Source: CAINVV01 sp963663675 (GTDB taxonomy: Bacteria > Bacteroidota > Bacteroidia > Bacteroidales > Prolixibacteraceae). From it: 64,000 bases of DNA. The stretch lies in assembly GCA_963663675.1 (NCBI GenBank), contig OY760498.1, positions 3,720,001 to 3,784,000 of the forward strand. Direction: 5' to 3'. Below, one piece after another: positions 37,001 to 45,083 of this stretch. The notes under the pieces were generated by a model. The model had not been told where the DNA came from. It saw only the letters and a program-made list of their open reading frames with translations, and did no database searches. Both the position numbers and the translations under genes were made by a program. The stretch's first letter is position 1, and the number at the start of each line of letters is the position of its first letter.

Positions 37001-37511
37001 ATTAAACAAACGGTTGTGGTTCTATGAAGCACCGAGCCCTGCAAGGACATTTCATCCATTGGGCCATTACAGGGTACAGGGATGGCTGGCTTTCGACTAT
37101 GGTCTTACAGGATGTGGCTTCTGGTGCTATAATTCCAATAATGTCAATAATCTCTGGAGAATAACTGCTCCGGACGATTATGATGCTGTTTACAATGACG
37201 GAACCTGTATAATTCCTTCAAGGCGATGGGAAGCAAGTCGTGACGGTGCCGAAGATTATCATTTGTTAATGATGCTGAAACGAAAGATTTCCGAATTCAA
37301 AACGGGTTCAGAACAACAAAAAACCATCGCCCGGGAGGCCGAAGACAAAATGAACCAGCTTGTCAGGGAAATAACCTCCCATGTGAAGAAAATAAAGGAA
37401 ATAAGCCGTGATTTTATACCCTATGAAGTTGATTATTCCTTATTCACTGAAGCGAGGAAGACTCTCATCGGTTACCTGGAGAAGATGGGCCGGATGACAT
37501 CCTCAAATTAG
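34050..37511 (+). CDS. Large secreted protein: PQQ/VCBS-like propeller plus GH123 (DUF4091)-like domain
   Basis: 1153 residues with a signal peptide (LFPVILAMIPATVAMSQ). Residues about 50-400 form a beta-propeller of repeats that each carry a calcium-type DxDGDGK motif (DIDGDGKLESFF; DIDGDGKAEIFYG; DLNGDGRYELIM; DLDHDGQLEVIVV). A linker of helices and beta-sandwich follows. Residues about 780-1120 resemble the catalytic region of glycoside hydrolase family 123/DUF4091 (YVMDEPALTGY, then LWFYEAP, GCGFWCYN and SRRWEASRDGAEDYHLL, the last close to the family's W-x-R-x-G-x-E-D-Y signature). It probably acts on glycans outside the cell. A hairpin terminator follows at 37579-37606. Confidence 0.82.
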   Translation: MKVKLTKLFPVILAMIPATVAMSQNNELITNWKYAISAPAGRSPGAGNPLPFPDAIHPNSLVTGVGYGVVRLDPDGKELFNFKVDGNVMVPAIGNLDGDNKTEIVVPTNTGVVYCIDETGKQIWKTELNDYLYEFGGAVLADIDGDGKLESFFNAKAGTIYCLNHDGTLRWKVLAEPRACNPAVGDIDGDGKAEIFYGTDVSKIFCLDYQGRYLWHTEIPNGVYGRSSPTLADLNGDGRYELIMPHSNTTPYPAIVVLDAHSGKLLWKGNTVMQNYGGTSVADLDHDGQLEVIVVDKGNTVNVFGWDGSLKWRTTLSGHGMFFAAGVADFFNDGQYEILCGCRATGPEGQTMFLLNEKGVIIREYKEGGDRQTTPVIADLNGDKIPEIFYADVARKNIVSYSLQGTKAGGEIPWPCWKKAPSNNSFIKSSTEKKFPMETNPGSRSTVSESFPAFIGKNILSVKLPAIEEGSDIICEARITDGRMVTNSVFTWTTSINGTVEISFNVSAAEEQQLEYIVRDRNSKLVLTRKSVKIRADGYLRDKDYIKSAANEMHKIASQLPSYDISITSGLVSGINQANSLLSGMTSSKDPQILATAGKTIENNRQKVDFTLKYARFLNRVRKIGNKGTFYVWQNPNPWDEVSPENAFPSDPVADTTKVEVLAMGNETEAVALDITNLKESSQVVKIYPYNMVDSNGKTISFHDVAELRESVNTPDNRGKMPDEVLPKLNEGNTIYLGGYDSRKLWININTTSLTPGNYRFKLGFESVSLHESVQTVWIDLTVSPVRVPDKNEFAFNTWSSIEIADDKMREMVVKDLIDHKIGVLSMLPGPRFYLDGNGKLMEDWSHWDKLYTPLKDKIVCFVTSALSIETKDRQVSKDEYAALLKVAYSLAHKGMADRGIDKKQWAIYVMDEPALTGYPSIEQAVRIAKEIRTASPDMELYIDPAGMVTPETMKSFEGLIDIYSPQIDLLKDPDGKLLNYFHQLNKRLWFYEAPSPARTFHPLGHYRVQGWLAFDYGLTGCGFWCYNSNNVNNLWRITAPDDYDAVYNDGTCIIPSRRWEASRDGAEDYHLLMMLKRKISEFKTGSEQQKTIAREAEDKMNQLVREITSHVKKIKEISRDFIPYEVDYSLFTEARKTLIGYLEKMGRMTSSN

Positions 37512-37578
37512 ACTAAATAACTATAAAACTAATTGACAATAGTTTAATCTGCTACCTAATAATTGAATCAGAAGCAAT

Positions 37579-37606
37579 AAAAGGAGGTCTGGATCGACTT
37601 CCTTTT
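37579..37606 (+). terminator. Hairpin terminator
   Basis: Arms 37579-37589 (AAAAGGAGGTC) and 37596-37606 pair with one mismatch and are followed by a T-rich tail. It lies 68 bases after the large secreted protein. Confidence 0.75.
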
Positions 37607-37995
37607 TGTTTCCCCGTGCAAAAATACCTTCAATATCCGGTTTGAAGTTTGGCAAAAACAATTCGTGTAAAATCCCGTAAAAACACAGGAATAAAAATGG
37701 TATTCACTGAAAGAGATAAAACTCATGCATAATGATTTATGCAAAAGAATTGGCTAATGGATTTACAAATTATTCCCATATGTTGATTTTTAGATATTTA
37801 ATTCTCTTCCTTTCGAAAAAAATAACTTGTCGAATATCATATCCCTGACAGATTAAAGTCCTATTTTTACATCATATTTATGTGTTTTATCTTTTATTTA
37901 TATCCAAAGGACAAACCATAATTTATTCATATTAATTTGATTATTAATCAATTAAAAAGATTGGTATCATAAAATATCCATCCCGACGCGTCGAG

Positions 37996-38164
37996 ATCAA
38001 CCGAAAATGAATATCTGGGTATTGGCTTTGCAGATCTTCGATTCCATATGACAATTAAAAAACAAATTATAAATACATGAAATAGCCATGAGAATATGTT
38101 CCCATCAACCGAAAATGAATATTTGGGTATTCCATCAGGCAATTAAAAACTAAATTATATACTG
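37996..38164 (+). repeat. Degenerate tandem duplication of the cit operon leader
   Basis: A 28-base block at 37996-38023 recurs at 38104-38131 with one change. A second block (CAATTAAAAAACAAATTATA near 38051 and its counterpart near 38140) recurs in the same order. Copy one has about 20 extra bases between the blocks. Each copy has a short frame starting MNIWV: 14 codons from 38008 (MNIWVLALQIFDSI) and 12 codons from 38116 (MNIWVFHQAIKN). The second copy runs straight into the citD start at 38165. Confidence 0.7.
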
Positions 38165-38455
38165 ATGAAACCAAAAATAGCAGCTCAGGCAGGTACATTC
38201 GAGTCGAGCGATGTGATATTCCTGATTGAACCACTGCCCGATTTATCCGGAAGAAAACTTGAAATCTCCTCTACGGTAATGCAACAATTCGGATCAAGCT
38301 TCAAGCGAATAGTTGAGGATGTGCTTGACAAACATGAAATGACTGATATTCACTTAATTGCAAAAGATAAAGGAGCTCTTGAACCAACCATTAAAGCCCG
38401 TCTTGAAACAGCCATCATGCGCTCGCTCGACCAACAGGAAGGAACTTTAAAATAA
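38165..38455 (+). CDS. citD: Citrate lyase acyl carrier protein (gamma subunit)
   Basis: 96 residues. The N-terminus AAQAGTFESSDVIFLIEP fits the CitD signature, with S14 as the attachment site of the phosphoribosyl-dephospho-CoA prosthetic group. The later motif DKGALEPTIKARLETAI matches the family's DKGALD...RARLE. CitD carries the acyl thioester between the alpha and beta subunits of citrate lyase. It is the first gene of the operon, ten bases before citE. The ATG overlaps the end of the duplicated leader. Confidence 0.95.
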   Translation: MKPKIAAQAGTFESSDVIFLIEPLPDLSGRKLEISSTVMQQFGSSFKRIVEDVLDKHEMTDIHLIAKDKGALEPTIKARLETAIMRSLDQQEGTLK

Positions 38456-38465
38456 CTGATTCAGA

Positions 38466-39344
38466 ATGAAGATATTTAAAAATCGCAGGACAATGCTCTA
38501 TATTCCCGGCAACAATCCGGCTATGATTCAGCAGGGAGGAATATACGGAGCAGACAGTATCCTTTTAGATCTGGAAGATGCTGTAGCACTGAATCAAAAA
38601 GATTCTGCCCGGATTTTGGTTAGAAATATGATTCAAGTGATTGATTTTTATGACACGGAAGTTTGTGTGAGAGTCAATCACCTCAGTACTCCTTTCGGAC
38701 TGGCAGATCTCGAAGAGATAGTTCCTTTGCAACCATCGGCCATTCGCTATCCAAAGACAGAATCAGCAGAGGAGGTAATCGAACTTTTATCCATAATTGA
38801 AAAAATCGAAGACCGGCACAATCTACCTCACAACAAAATGACCCTTCATGCGATGATCGAAACTGCGATGGGGGTACAAAATGTATTCAGCATCGCCAGT
38901 AAGTTCAACCGTATAGACGCAATAACTATCGGAGGACAGGATCTAACCGCAGATATGAATATCATTTACACCCCGGATGGCACCGGAATCGATTTCGCGC
39001 GCAAACGAATTATTATGGCTGCGAAAGCCAGTCACATAGATGTTATAGATACTGTTTTCCCCGATGTCAATGATGAAGAAGGATTGCGGAGAGAGACTGA
39101 ATACGCCAAAAAGATAGGCTTTACAGGCAAAGCAGTAATCAACCCGCGACAGATTGATATAGTTCATGCAGTGTACACTCCGACTGAAGAGGAAATCAGG
39201 AAAGCTTACCGGATTGTTAAGGAGTTCAAAACCAATAGTGCTGCTGGTATCGGCGTTTTTGCCATAGATGGGAAAATGATTGATGCCCCCATCGTTGCAA
39301 GGGCTGAATATGTACTCAGACTTGCCAATGTAGAAGTAAAATAG
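38466..39344 (+). CDS. citE: Citrate lyase beta subunit (citryl-ACP lyase)
   Basis: 292 residues with the CitE/HpcH TIM-barrel pattern. RTMLYIPGNNPAMIQQ opens the protein, then comes DSILLDLEDAVALNQK with the metal-binding acidic residues. CVRVNHLSTPFGLADLEEIV carries the arginine and MLHAMIETAMGVQN-like barrel strands follow. GGQDLTADMN and FTGKAVINPRQIDIVH match the substrate loops. It cleaves citryl-ACP to acetyl-ACP and oxaloacetate. It is tightly linked behind citD. Confidence 0.96.
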   Translation: MKIFKNRRTMLYIPGNNPAMIQQGGIYGADSILLDLEDAVALNQKDSARILVRNMIQVIDFYDTEVCVRVNHLSTPFGLADLEEIVPLQPSAIRYPKTESAEEVIELLSIIEKIEDRHNLPHNKMTLHAMIETAMGVQNVFSIASKFNRIDAITIGGQDLTADMNIIYTPDGTGIDFARKRIIMAAKASHIDVIDTVFPDVNDEEGLRRETEYAKKIGFTGKAVINPRQIDIVHAVYTPTEEEIRKAYRIVKEFKTNSAAGIGVFAIDGKMIDAPIVARAEYVLRLANVEVK

Positions 39345-39449
39345 AACTGAGGACAACAAAAGACGACCGGTACCGTGTTCCGTAATTTAAAGCCCCTCCT
39401 GACAAATGGACGGACCAATTATTATTTCAACAGACTAAAATTCAACAAT

Positions 39450-41009
39450 ATGCTAAATAGTTTAGGAAGGGAGATTCCTGAATACATCGAAGGAATCGGA
39501 AAATTGGAGCCTTTTCAGGGAGCACTCACTAAATTGAGCAAGGGATGGATGGACGAACCGACAATTCCGGCCCCTAATAAAGCATATTTACCCCACCAGA
39601 ACAAGCTTTGCAACACACTGGAGGCGGCAATTATCCGATGTAACCCTCATAACGGGATGACAGTATCTTTCCACCATCACCTCAGAAACGGGGATATTCT
39701 ATTGGTTCAAACACTTACCATTCTGCACAACATGGGCATACGGGAGATTACACTTGCCTCCTCCTCCCTGAATGAATGCCACGATCCAATACTTCCCTTT
39801 TTGACAGATGGTACCGTAACCCGCATATTTTCATCGGGTATCCGGAGTCAGTTGGGACATGCCATTGCGTTGGGAGTCCTGGACACCCCTGCAGTGATTC
39901 ACTCACATGGGGGCAGGGTGCGTTGTATCCATACTGGAAAGATTCAGATAGATTTGGCAGTAATACCTGCATCCGCGGCTGATTGTGAGGGGAATGCAAC
40001 GGGTTCCCACGGAAAATCGGCTTTCGGGTCTATCGGATACGCCGTAATTGATGCACGTTACGCCAAACAAGTGATAGTCGTAACAGACAACCTGGTGAAT
40101 TATCCCTGCATTCCGTTGTCAATCTCTCAAAACTTTGTGGATCACGTGGTTTTGGTAGATTCGATCGGCGATGCTTCAAAAATTGCCACAGGAACAACCC
40201 GTATCACCAATTCGCCAATGGATCTGAGGATTGCAAAACTAGCAGCAGATGTGATTGAACACTCAGGATTTTTTGAGCCGGGATTTGCTTTCCAGGTCGG
40301 GGCCGGTGGAGCTTCTTTGGCAGTAGCCAAATTTATCCGTGAAAAGATGAAGTCAAAAGGAATTAAGGGCAGTTTTATGCTGGGCGGTATAACCTCATAT
40401 TGTGTCGATATGCTCAATGAGGGACTCTTTGAGACGATCTTTGATGTGCAGTCTTTTGATGCGGTGGTGAGTAATTCATTGCTCAACAACCGCCACCACA
40501 TCGAGATTCCGGCAGCACTTTATGCCAATCCTTTTAATTGTGGATGCATTACCAACAAAATTGATGTGGTTGTTCTTGGTGCACTGGAGATTGATGTGGA
40601 TTTTAATGTCAACGTCATAACCGGTTCAGAAGGAAAAATCCGTGGAGCATCGGGTGGCCACTCAGATACGGCCTCCGGGGCAAAACTTACAATTGTGGTT
40701 TGTCCATCCTTTCGCGGGCGGATTCCAATTATCAAAAAACGGGTCCACACCATTGTTACTCCGGGAGAAACTGTTCATGTTCTTGTGACCGAACGGGGTA
40801 TCTGCGTGAACCCTGCATTTAAGGACCTGGAAGATAATCTGAAGAATGCAGGCCTCAATATCAAAGATATTCATGATCTTGAAATTGAGGTGGACAAGAT
40901 AACCGGAATTCCTGCCCCACTTGAATATACTGATAAAATTGTAGGAGTGGTTGAATACAGGGATGGAACAATAATCGATGTGATCCACCAGCTTAAAGAG
41001 AAAAAATAA
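39450..41009 (+). CDS. citF: Citrate lyase alpha subunit (citrate:acetyl-ACP transferase)
   Basis: 519 residues from the ATG at 39450 (MLNSLGREIPEYIEGIGKL), the usual CitF opening. A GTG 75 bases earlier would add an unconserved N-terminus. Internal matches include NPHNGMTVSFHHHLRNGDIL, IHSHGGRVRCIHTGKIQIDL, NATGSHGKSAFGSIGYAVID and GASGGHSDTASGAKLTIVV. It exchanges acetyl for citrate on the acyl carrier protein. It follows citE after 105 bases, slightly wider than the other spacings. Confidence 0.95.
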   Translation: MLNSLGREIPEYIEGIGKLEPFQGALTKLSKGWMDEPTIPAPNKAYLPHQNKLCNTLEAAIIRCNPHNGMTVSFHHHLRNGDILLVQTLTILHNMGIREITLASSSLNECHDPILPFLTDGTVTRIFSSGIRSQLGHAIALGVLDTPAVIHSHGGRVRCIHTGKIQIDLAVIPASAADCEGNATGSHGKSAFGSIGYAVIDARYAKQVIVVTDNLVNYPCIPLSISQNFVDHVVLVDSIGDASKIATGTTRITNSPMDLRIAKLAADVIEHSGFFEPGFAFQVGAGGASLAVAKFIREKMKSKGIKGSFMLGGITSYCVDMLNEGLFETIFDVQSFDAVVSNSLLNNRHHIEIPAALYANPFNCGCITNKIDVVVLGALEIDVDFNVNVITGSEGKIRGASGGHSDTASGAKLTIVVCPSFRGRIPIIKKRVHTIVTPGETVHVLVTERGICVNPAFKDLEDNLKNAGLNIKDIHDLEIEVDKITGIPAPLEYTDKIVGVVEYRDGTIIDVIHQLKEKK

Positions 41010-41052
41010 TCATTAAACGGAGAAAAGCAAGATCGAACCACTCGAGCAAATA

Positions 41053-42417
41053 TTGGAAGCCAGGGAGAAACGGGCAGTGATTAAAGGGCAATTCTACGGC
41101 AAGGGAAGTCCTTTGATAAGCCTCTGTCTCAATGTTCCCGGTTTTCCTAAAAGCAATTCGATCACAAAGGAATTTTTTCGATTCTGCCTTTCGGACCTTA
41201 CCTATTTTTTGAGATCCCGTCTGATTGAACTGGATTACAAAATAAGCGTTGAAATTTGTGATGCCGCAGGAGATTATTTTGTAGCTCTCTGTTCAAAAAA
41301 TTTGCCTGACTTGCTGGAGATCAAACAAATATGTGAAGCCTTTGAGGGAAACCACCCCCTGGGCAGGTTTATAGATGTCGATTTAAATGATGAACAAGGA
41401 AATACAATCTCATCAGGAAAATCGAAAGCTTGTTTTTTCTGTGGAGAAAAACCTGCAATAGAGTGCCGGCGCCAGAATGCCCACGACCAGGAACAACTCC
41501 GGTCATTCATGTTTTCCAAAATGAAAGATTATTGCCATAATCAAAGAGAATCAGCGATCATTAAAAAGCTTTCATCATTTGCACAAAAGGCCATTCTTTA
41601 CGAAATTTCGCTGACACCAAAGCCCGGCCTCGTTGATAAATTCAGCAATGGAAGTCATACTGACATGAACTTTCTGACATTCATCAATTCAACAACAGCC
41701 ATTTCTGGTTTTTTTGATGAGTTGGCACAGGCCGGATTTTCCTTTCGTGACAACGATTATGCAAAAGCACTCCCGGTTATCCGGAATATCGGGCTTCGAA
41801 TGGAATCCGCGATGTATGAAGCAACAGGGAACATTAATACCCAAAAAGGAATTATCTTTTTAATGGGACTATCTTTATTCGCCTGTGGTAAACTTTACTC
41901 TCAGGGGGACCATTTTGACAAGGATGTATTTCGCGGAATCATTGAAAATATCTGCGAAGATATTGTAAGTAAAGAACTTGCAGTTCCATCACCATCCAAC
42001 TTGAGTCATGGTGAAGAGATTTACAGGAAATATGGCATCAGTGGAGCCCGTGGAGAGGCAGAAAGCGGTTTACGAACAGTTTTTGAATTTGGACTACCTC
42101 AATTGGAGAGAATCACAGAAATAAATGACAGTGCGCTAATTAAATGTTTTCTTGCAATAGCCTCGAACAACAATGACACCAATATTCTGTACCGCCAGGG
42201 AATAGAAACATTACTTGGCTTCAGGGATCTTTGCAAAAAAGCTTTTGAAAATTTCACAGATGAAAACTATTCAAGAGTGATTCAGTTTTGTAAAAGTGAA
42301 AATATTTCACCCGGAGGCTCTGCTGATCTCCTGGCCGTGTCTATCTTTGTATGGCTAGTGATGGATGCCGAACAAAAACATAATTTTCCATTTCTACCAG
42401 GAACAAATGACTTTTGA
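41053..42417 (+). CDS. citXG: CitXG: fused holo-citrate-lyase synthase and triphosphoribosyl-dephospho-CoA synthase
   Basis: 454 residues. Residues about 1-165 are CitX (VPGFPKSNSITKEFF; HPLGRFIDVDLNDEQGNTIS; CFFCGEKPAIECRRQNAH), which attaches the prosthetic group to CitD. Residues about 175-450 are CitG (ALLYEISLTPKPGLVDKF-like; NGSHTDMNFLTFINS; GISGARGEAESGLRTV), which makes the precursor from dephospho-CoA and ATP. No ATG lies in the frame between the stop at 41014 and the CitX homology. The TTG at 41053 is used here, though the homology appears to begin a few residues earlier (PLEQILEAREKRA). The CitXG fusion is known from Haemophilus. Confidence 0.9.
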   Translation: MEAREKRAVIKGQFYGKGSPLISLCLNVPGFPKSNSITKEFFRFCLSDLTYFLRSRLIELDYKISVEICDAAGDYFVALCSKNLPDLLEIKQICEAFEGNHPLGRFIDVDLNDEQGNTISSGKSKACFFCGEKPAIECRRQNAHDQEQLRSFMFSKMKDYCHNQRESAIIKKLSSFAQKAILYEISLTPKPGLVDKFSNGSHTDMNFLTFINSTTAISGFFDELAQAGFSFRDNDYAKALPVIRNIGLRMESAMYEATGNINTQKGIIFLMGLSLFACGKLYSQGDHFDKDVFRGIIENICEDIVSKELAVPSPSNLSHGEEIYRKYGISGARGEAESGLRTVFEFGLPQLERITEINDSALIKCFLAIASNNNDTNILYRQGIETLLGFRDLCKKAFENFTDENYSRVIQFCKSENISPGGSADLLAVSIFVWLVMDAEQKHNFPFLPGTNDF

Positions 42418-43492
42418 AGATACAGATTTCCGACAAGAAACCCTTGACCTCGAAAATCCATTCGATGTTAAACTGGTAAAGGGTTTTCTCGCTGAACTTG
42501 GCTTTGAATTTGATCCTTCTGAGGTCGAGTGTACCATGATCGTGTATAACCTTCATGGTGAAATTGTTGGAACAGGCTCGCATCTAGGACGAATTCTCAA
42601 ATATGTGGGTGTTTCACCCAAGTACAGGGACACTACAGCTTTTGCACTGATTGTCACATACATGACAGAGAAACTCCTGAAGATATACAAACATACCTTT
42701 GTATTTACCCGTCCAGAGAATTCTATCAGGTTCAGTGGATTGGGCTTCAGTGAAATCGCTACTGCCCCACCTCTTTTTGCACTGCTCGAATTCGGATTTG
42801 AATCAATATTGACTTACCAGGATTATCTTAAAACTTTGATTCGGAAGACCATTACGGGTTCGGTCGCGTCTATTGTGGTTAATTGCAATCCGTTTACCAA
42901 CGGTCATAAATTCTTGATTGAAAAGGCTGCTGCTGAAAATGAACTGGTTTACCTTTTCGTGGTGGAAGAAGATCTCTCGGTTTTCCCATTTACCGTCCGT
43001 TGGGAATTGATTCGAAAAGGAATCGGACACCTTAAAAATGTTGTTATGGTTCGTGGCGGAATGTACATTGTTTCCGGATCCATATTCCCGGCCTACTTCC
43101 TGAAGAATGAAACGACCAGCGATGTGATGGAAAAACAGGCAGAACTGGATGTCAGGATTTTTGCAAACTATGTAGTTCCTTTACTCGGAATCAAAAAACG
43201 ATATGTCGGCACCGAGGAATATTGCACAACAACTGCAGCGTATAACCAGGCCATGAAAAAAATTTTACCGGGCAGCGGTGTGGAAGTCATCGAGGTCACC
43301 AGGAAAGCTACAACTACCAGGTATATGACTACTCCTGAATTCATAAGCGCCTCAAAAATTCGTGATGCCATTAAAATGGATAAATTGGATGATGTAATTG
43401 AATTTTTGCCCGACTCGACCAGGGATTTTCTCTATTCAGATGAATCACTGGATATCCGGTTGAAAATCAAATCCAGCCATGGCAGGCATTAA
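42407..43492 (+). CDS. citC: [Citrate (pro-3S)-lyase] ligase
   Basis: 361 residues from the ATG at 42407, which overlaps the citXG stop by 11 bases and has AGGA eight bases upstream; an earlier ATG at 42365 would overlap by 53 bases and adds unconserved residues. The N-terminal part is a GNAT-like domain (about 20-130). The nucleotidyl-transferase domain shows IVVNCNPFTNGHKFLIEKAA (the HxGH-type site) and SASKIRDAIK near the end. It acetylates the thiol of the citrate lyase prosthetic group with acetate and ATP, switching the enzyme on. Confidence 0.94.
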   Translation: MTFEDTDFRQETLDLENPFDVKLVKGFLAELGFEFDPSEVECTMIVYNLHGEIVGTGSHLGRILKYVGVSPKYRDTTAFALIVTYMTEKLLKIYKHTFVFTRPENSIRFSGLGFSEIATAPPLFALLEFGFESILTYQDYLKTLIRKTITGSVASIVVNCNPFTNGHKFLIEKAAAENELVYLFVVEEDLSVFPFTVRWELIRKGIGHLKNVVMVRGGMYIVSGSIFPAYFLKNETTSDVMEKQAELDVRIFANYVVPLLGIKKRYVGTEEYCTTTAAYNQAMKKILPGSGVEVIEVTRKATTTRYMTTPEFISASKIRDAIKMDKLDDVIEFLPDSTRDFLYSDESLDIRLKIKSSHGRH

Positions 43493-43519
43493 ACAAGAAA
43501 AATTCAATCCCCAATATTT

Positions 43520-44737
43520 ATGACCGCTAGATTATTTTACCTTTTTCTTTCAGCGATTCTTCTTGCCTGTTGCAGCCACAGGATAAATATAAAAAGGGTA
43601 AATAAATCATCCTCAGGGTTGAAGACAATCGGCTTTGAAGCAAAAGGAGTTTATCCGGAACCCGTTATTAAATACTTCGTTAAAAAAATCAAGACTCCGG
43701 ACAAACTAAATATTTCAAGCGGAATTGAATTATACAGAGTATCCTACTACACTAAGGATGAGACCAATAAAAAAATATTAGTTTCCGGATTACTGGCCAT
43801 ACCCAGAAATAAAAAGATAAAAGGCGTCGTAAGCTACCATCACGGTACCAATAGCGAAAGATCCAATGCTCCTTCTAAACCCTCACGGGACGAAGGATTG
43901 GCAATATCTGCCGTATTTGCGGGAGGAGGATATTTATGCCTGGTACCAGACTATATCGGGCTGGGAGTTTCATCTGATATTCCAACTTATCTCCATGTAG
44001 AAACAACTGTCAATGCAGTGGTAGATTTGTTAAAGGTCGGTGCTGAAATCTGCACTTCAATAACAGGAAAACAGTTAAATAATCTTTTCCTTTGCGGCAT
44101 GTCACAAGGCGGACATACCACTGCGGCTGTCCATCGCAACCTTGAAAAAAATCCGGTAAGCGGACTGAAACTAATTGCTTCTTCGTCAATTTCAGGTGCC
44201 TATAATTTGAAAACTATCAGCATCCCTTATGCGATTGAAAAAAACAGCATTTTTTATCTGGGTTACATCGCAAATTCTTATTGCCACGTTTACAATAAAC
44301 CTCTCAGCTCAATAATTGCAGCACCTTACGATACTGTCGTTGCCAGATTATTTGACGGGAACTGCGACTATGACCAAATAAAAAGCAGGTTGCCAAAAAC
44401 TGCCGGGGAGTTGTATACCAAAAAGATCCTCAACGATATTAAATCCGGCACTGCCGATTGGTTCACAGAGAAGTTGGAAGAAAACCAAACCTATGACTGG
44501 AAACCTGAAGCTAAATTCAGAATGTATTATGGACTTAATGACAATGATGTCTCCCCAAAGGATGCTGAAGGTGCCTTTATCAGGATGAAACAACTGGGAG
44601 GTAATGTTCAGCTTATAGGACTAGGCAATTTAAACCATATTCAGACGGCCTACTCCGGATTACCAAAAACCAGGGCTTACTTTGACTCCTTAACCGTCAT
44701 TCTGCAAAATCCGGTCAAAGTGACTGAAGCAAAATAA
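43520..44737 (+). CDS. Lipoprotein alpha/beta hydrolase (secretory lipase/esterase-like)
   Basis: 405 residues. The N-terminus carries a lipoprotein signal (FLSAILLACC). The alpha/beta hydrolase core follows, with an oxyanion region (GVVSYHHGTNSER), a nucleophile elbow GMSQGG (S195), an acid in GLNDNDVSPKDAEG and a histidine in NLNHIQTA. It resembles the secretory lipase/LIP group, and the substrate is unknown. It lies 28 bases after citC and before the hairpin at 44806, so it is probably transcribed with the cit operon although its job looks unrelated. Confidence 0.85.
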   Translation: MTARLFYLFLSAILLACCSHRINIKRVNKSSSGLKTIGFEAKGVYPEPVIKYFVKKIKTPDKLNISSGIELYRVSYYTKDETNKKILVSGLLAIPRNKKIKGVVSYHHGTNSERSNAPSKPSRDEGLAISAVFAGGGYLCLVPDYIGLGVSSDIPTYLHVETTVNAVVDLLKVGAEICTSITGKQLNNLFLCGMSQGGHTTAAVHRNLEKNPVSGLKLIASSSISGAYNLKTISIPYAIEKNSIFYLGYIANSYCHVYNKPLSSIIAAPYDTVVARLFDGNCDYDQIKSRLPKTAGELYTKKILNDIKSGTADWFTEKLEENQTYDWKPEAKFRMYYGLNDNDVSPKDAEGAFIRMKQLGGNVQLIGLGNLNHIQTAYSGLPKTRAYFDSLTVILQNPVKVTEAK

Positions 44738-45083
44738 TCATCAGTGGCAATTACCCGCAATTGGTTTTGTCCTTTTGCAGCCATACATTATCGGGAGTAA
44801 CCAGCATAAAGGAGATCGGAAATGATCTCCTTTATTGTTGCCTTCTACATGAAATTCCAAACTGACCTGTTGGACGTTCAATTAGAACTAATCAAAACTA
44901 AAATCCAGTATTACAGGTGTTTAAATTAACGATATCTGTTCCCGAACGGGATTTCAGTACTAATACTTATCTGCTTTGGGTATAAATACCTATTGATTTG
45001 CCGGCTTTAGTGAAGTTATTTGCAAAGTGTAAGCATTGGGATCGAAATCATTCTTAAAACTGATAATCAGGTAGATTAATATC
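44738..45083. other. Gene-free region with terminator
   Basis: About 345 bases. It contains the hairpin that ends the cit/lipase transcript and the promoter region of the next receptor; no promoter box could be fixed. Confidence 0.5.
44806..44835 (+). terminator. Hairpin terminator of the cit operon
   Basis: A perfect 12-base stem (44806-44817 ATAAAGGAGATC with 44824-44835) surrounds a GGAAAT loop and is followed by TGTTG. It closes the transcript from citD through the lipase. Confidence 0.8.

Larger units (their letters stand above)
37512..38164. other. Gene-free region with terminator and duplicated cit leader
   Basis: About 650 bases. They contain the hairpin at 37579-37606 and, from 37996, a degenerate direct duplication ending at the citD start codon. 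The middle part (37620-37990) is AT-rich and holds nothing recognisable. Confidence 0.5.

Noticed and set aside
37948..38142. Minus-strand 64-codon frame with IPKYSFSVD and IPRYSFSVD repeats
   Set aside because: The repeat comes from the duplicated DNA leader of the cit operon; there is no start signal and it lies antisense to the promoter region.
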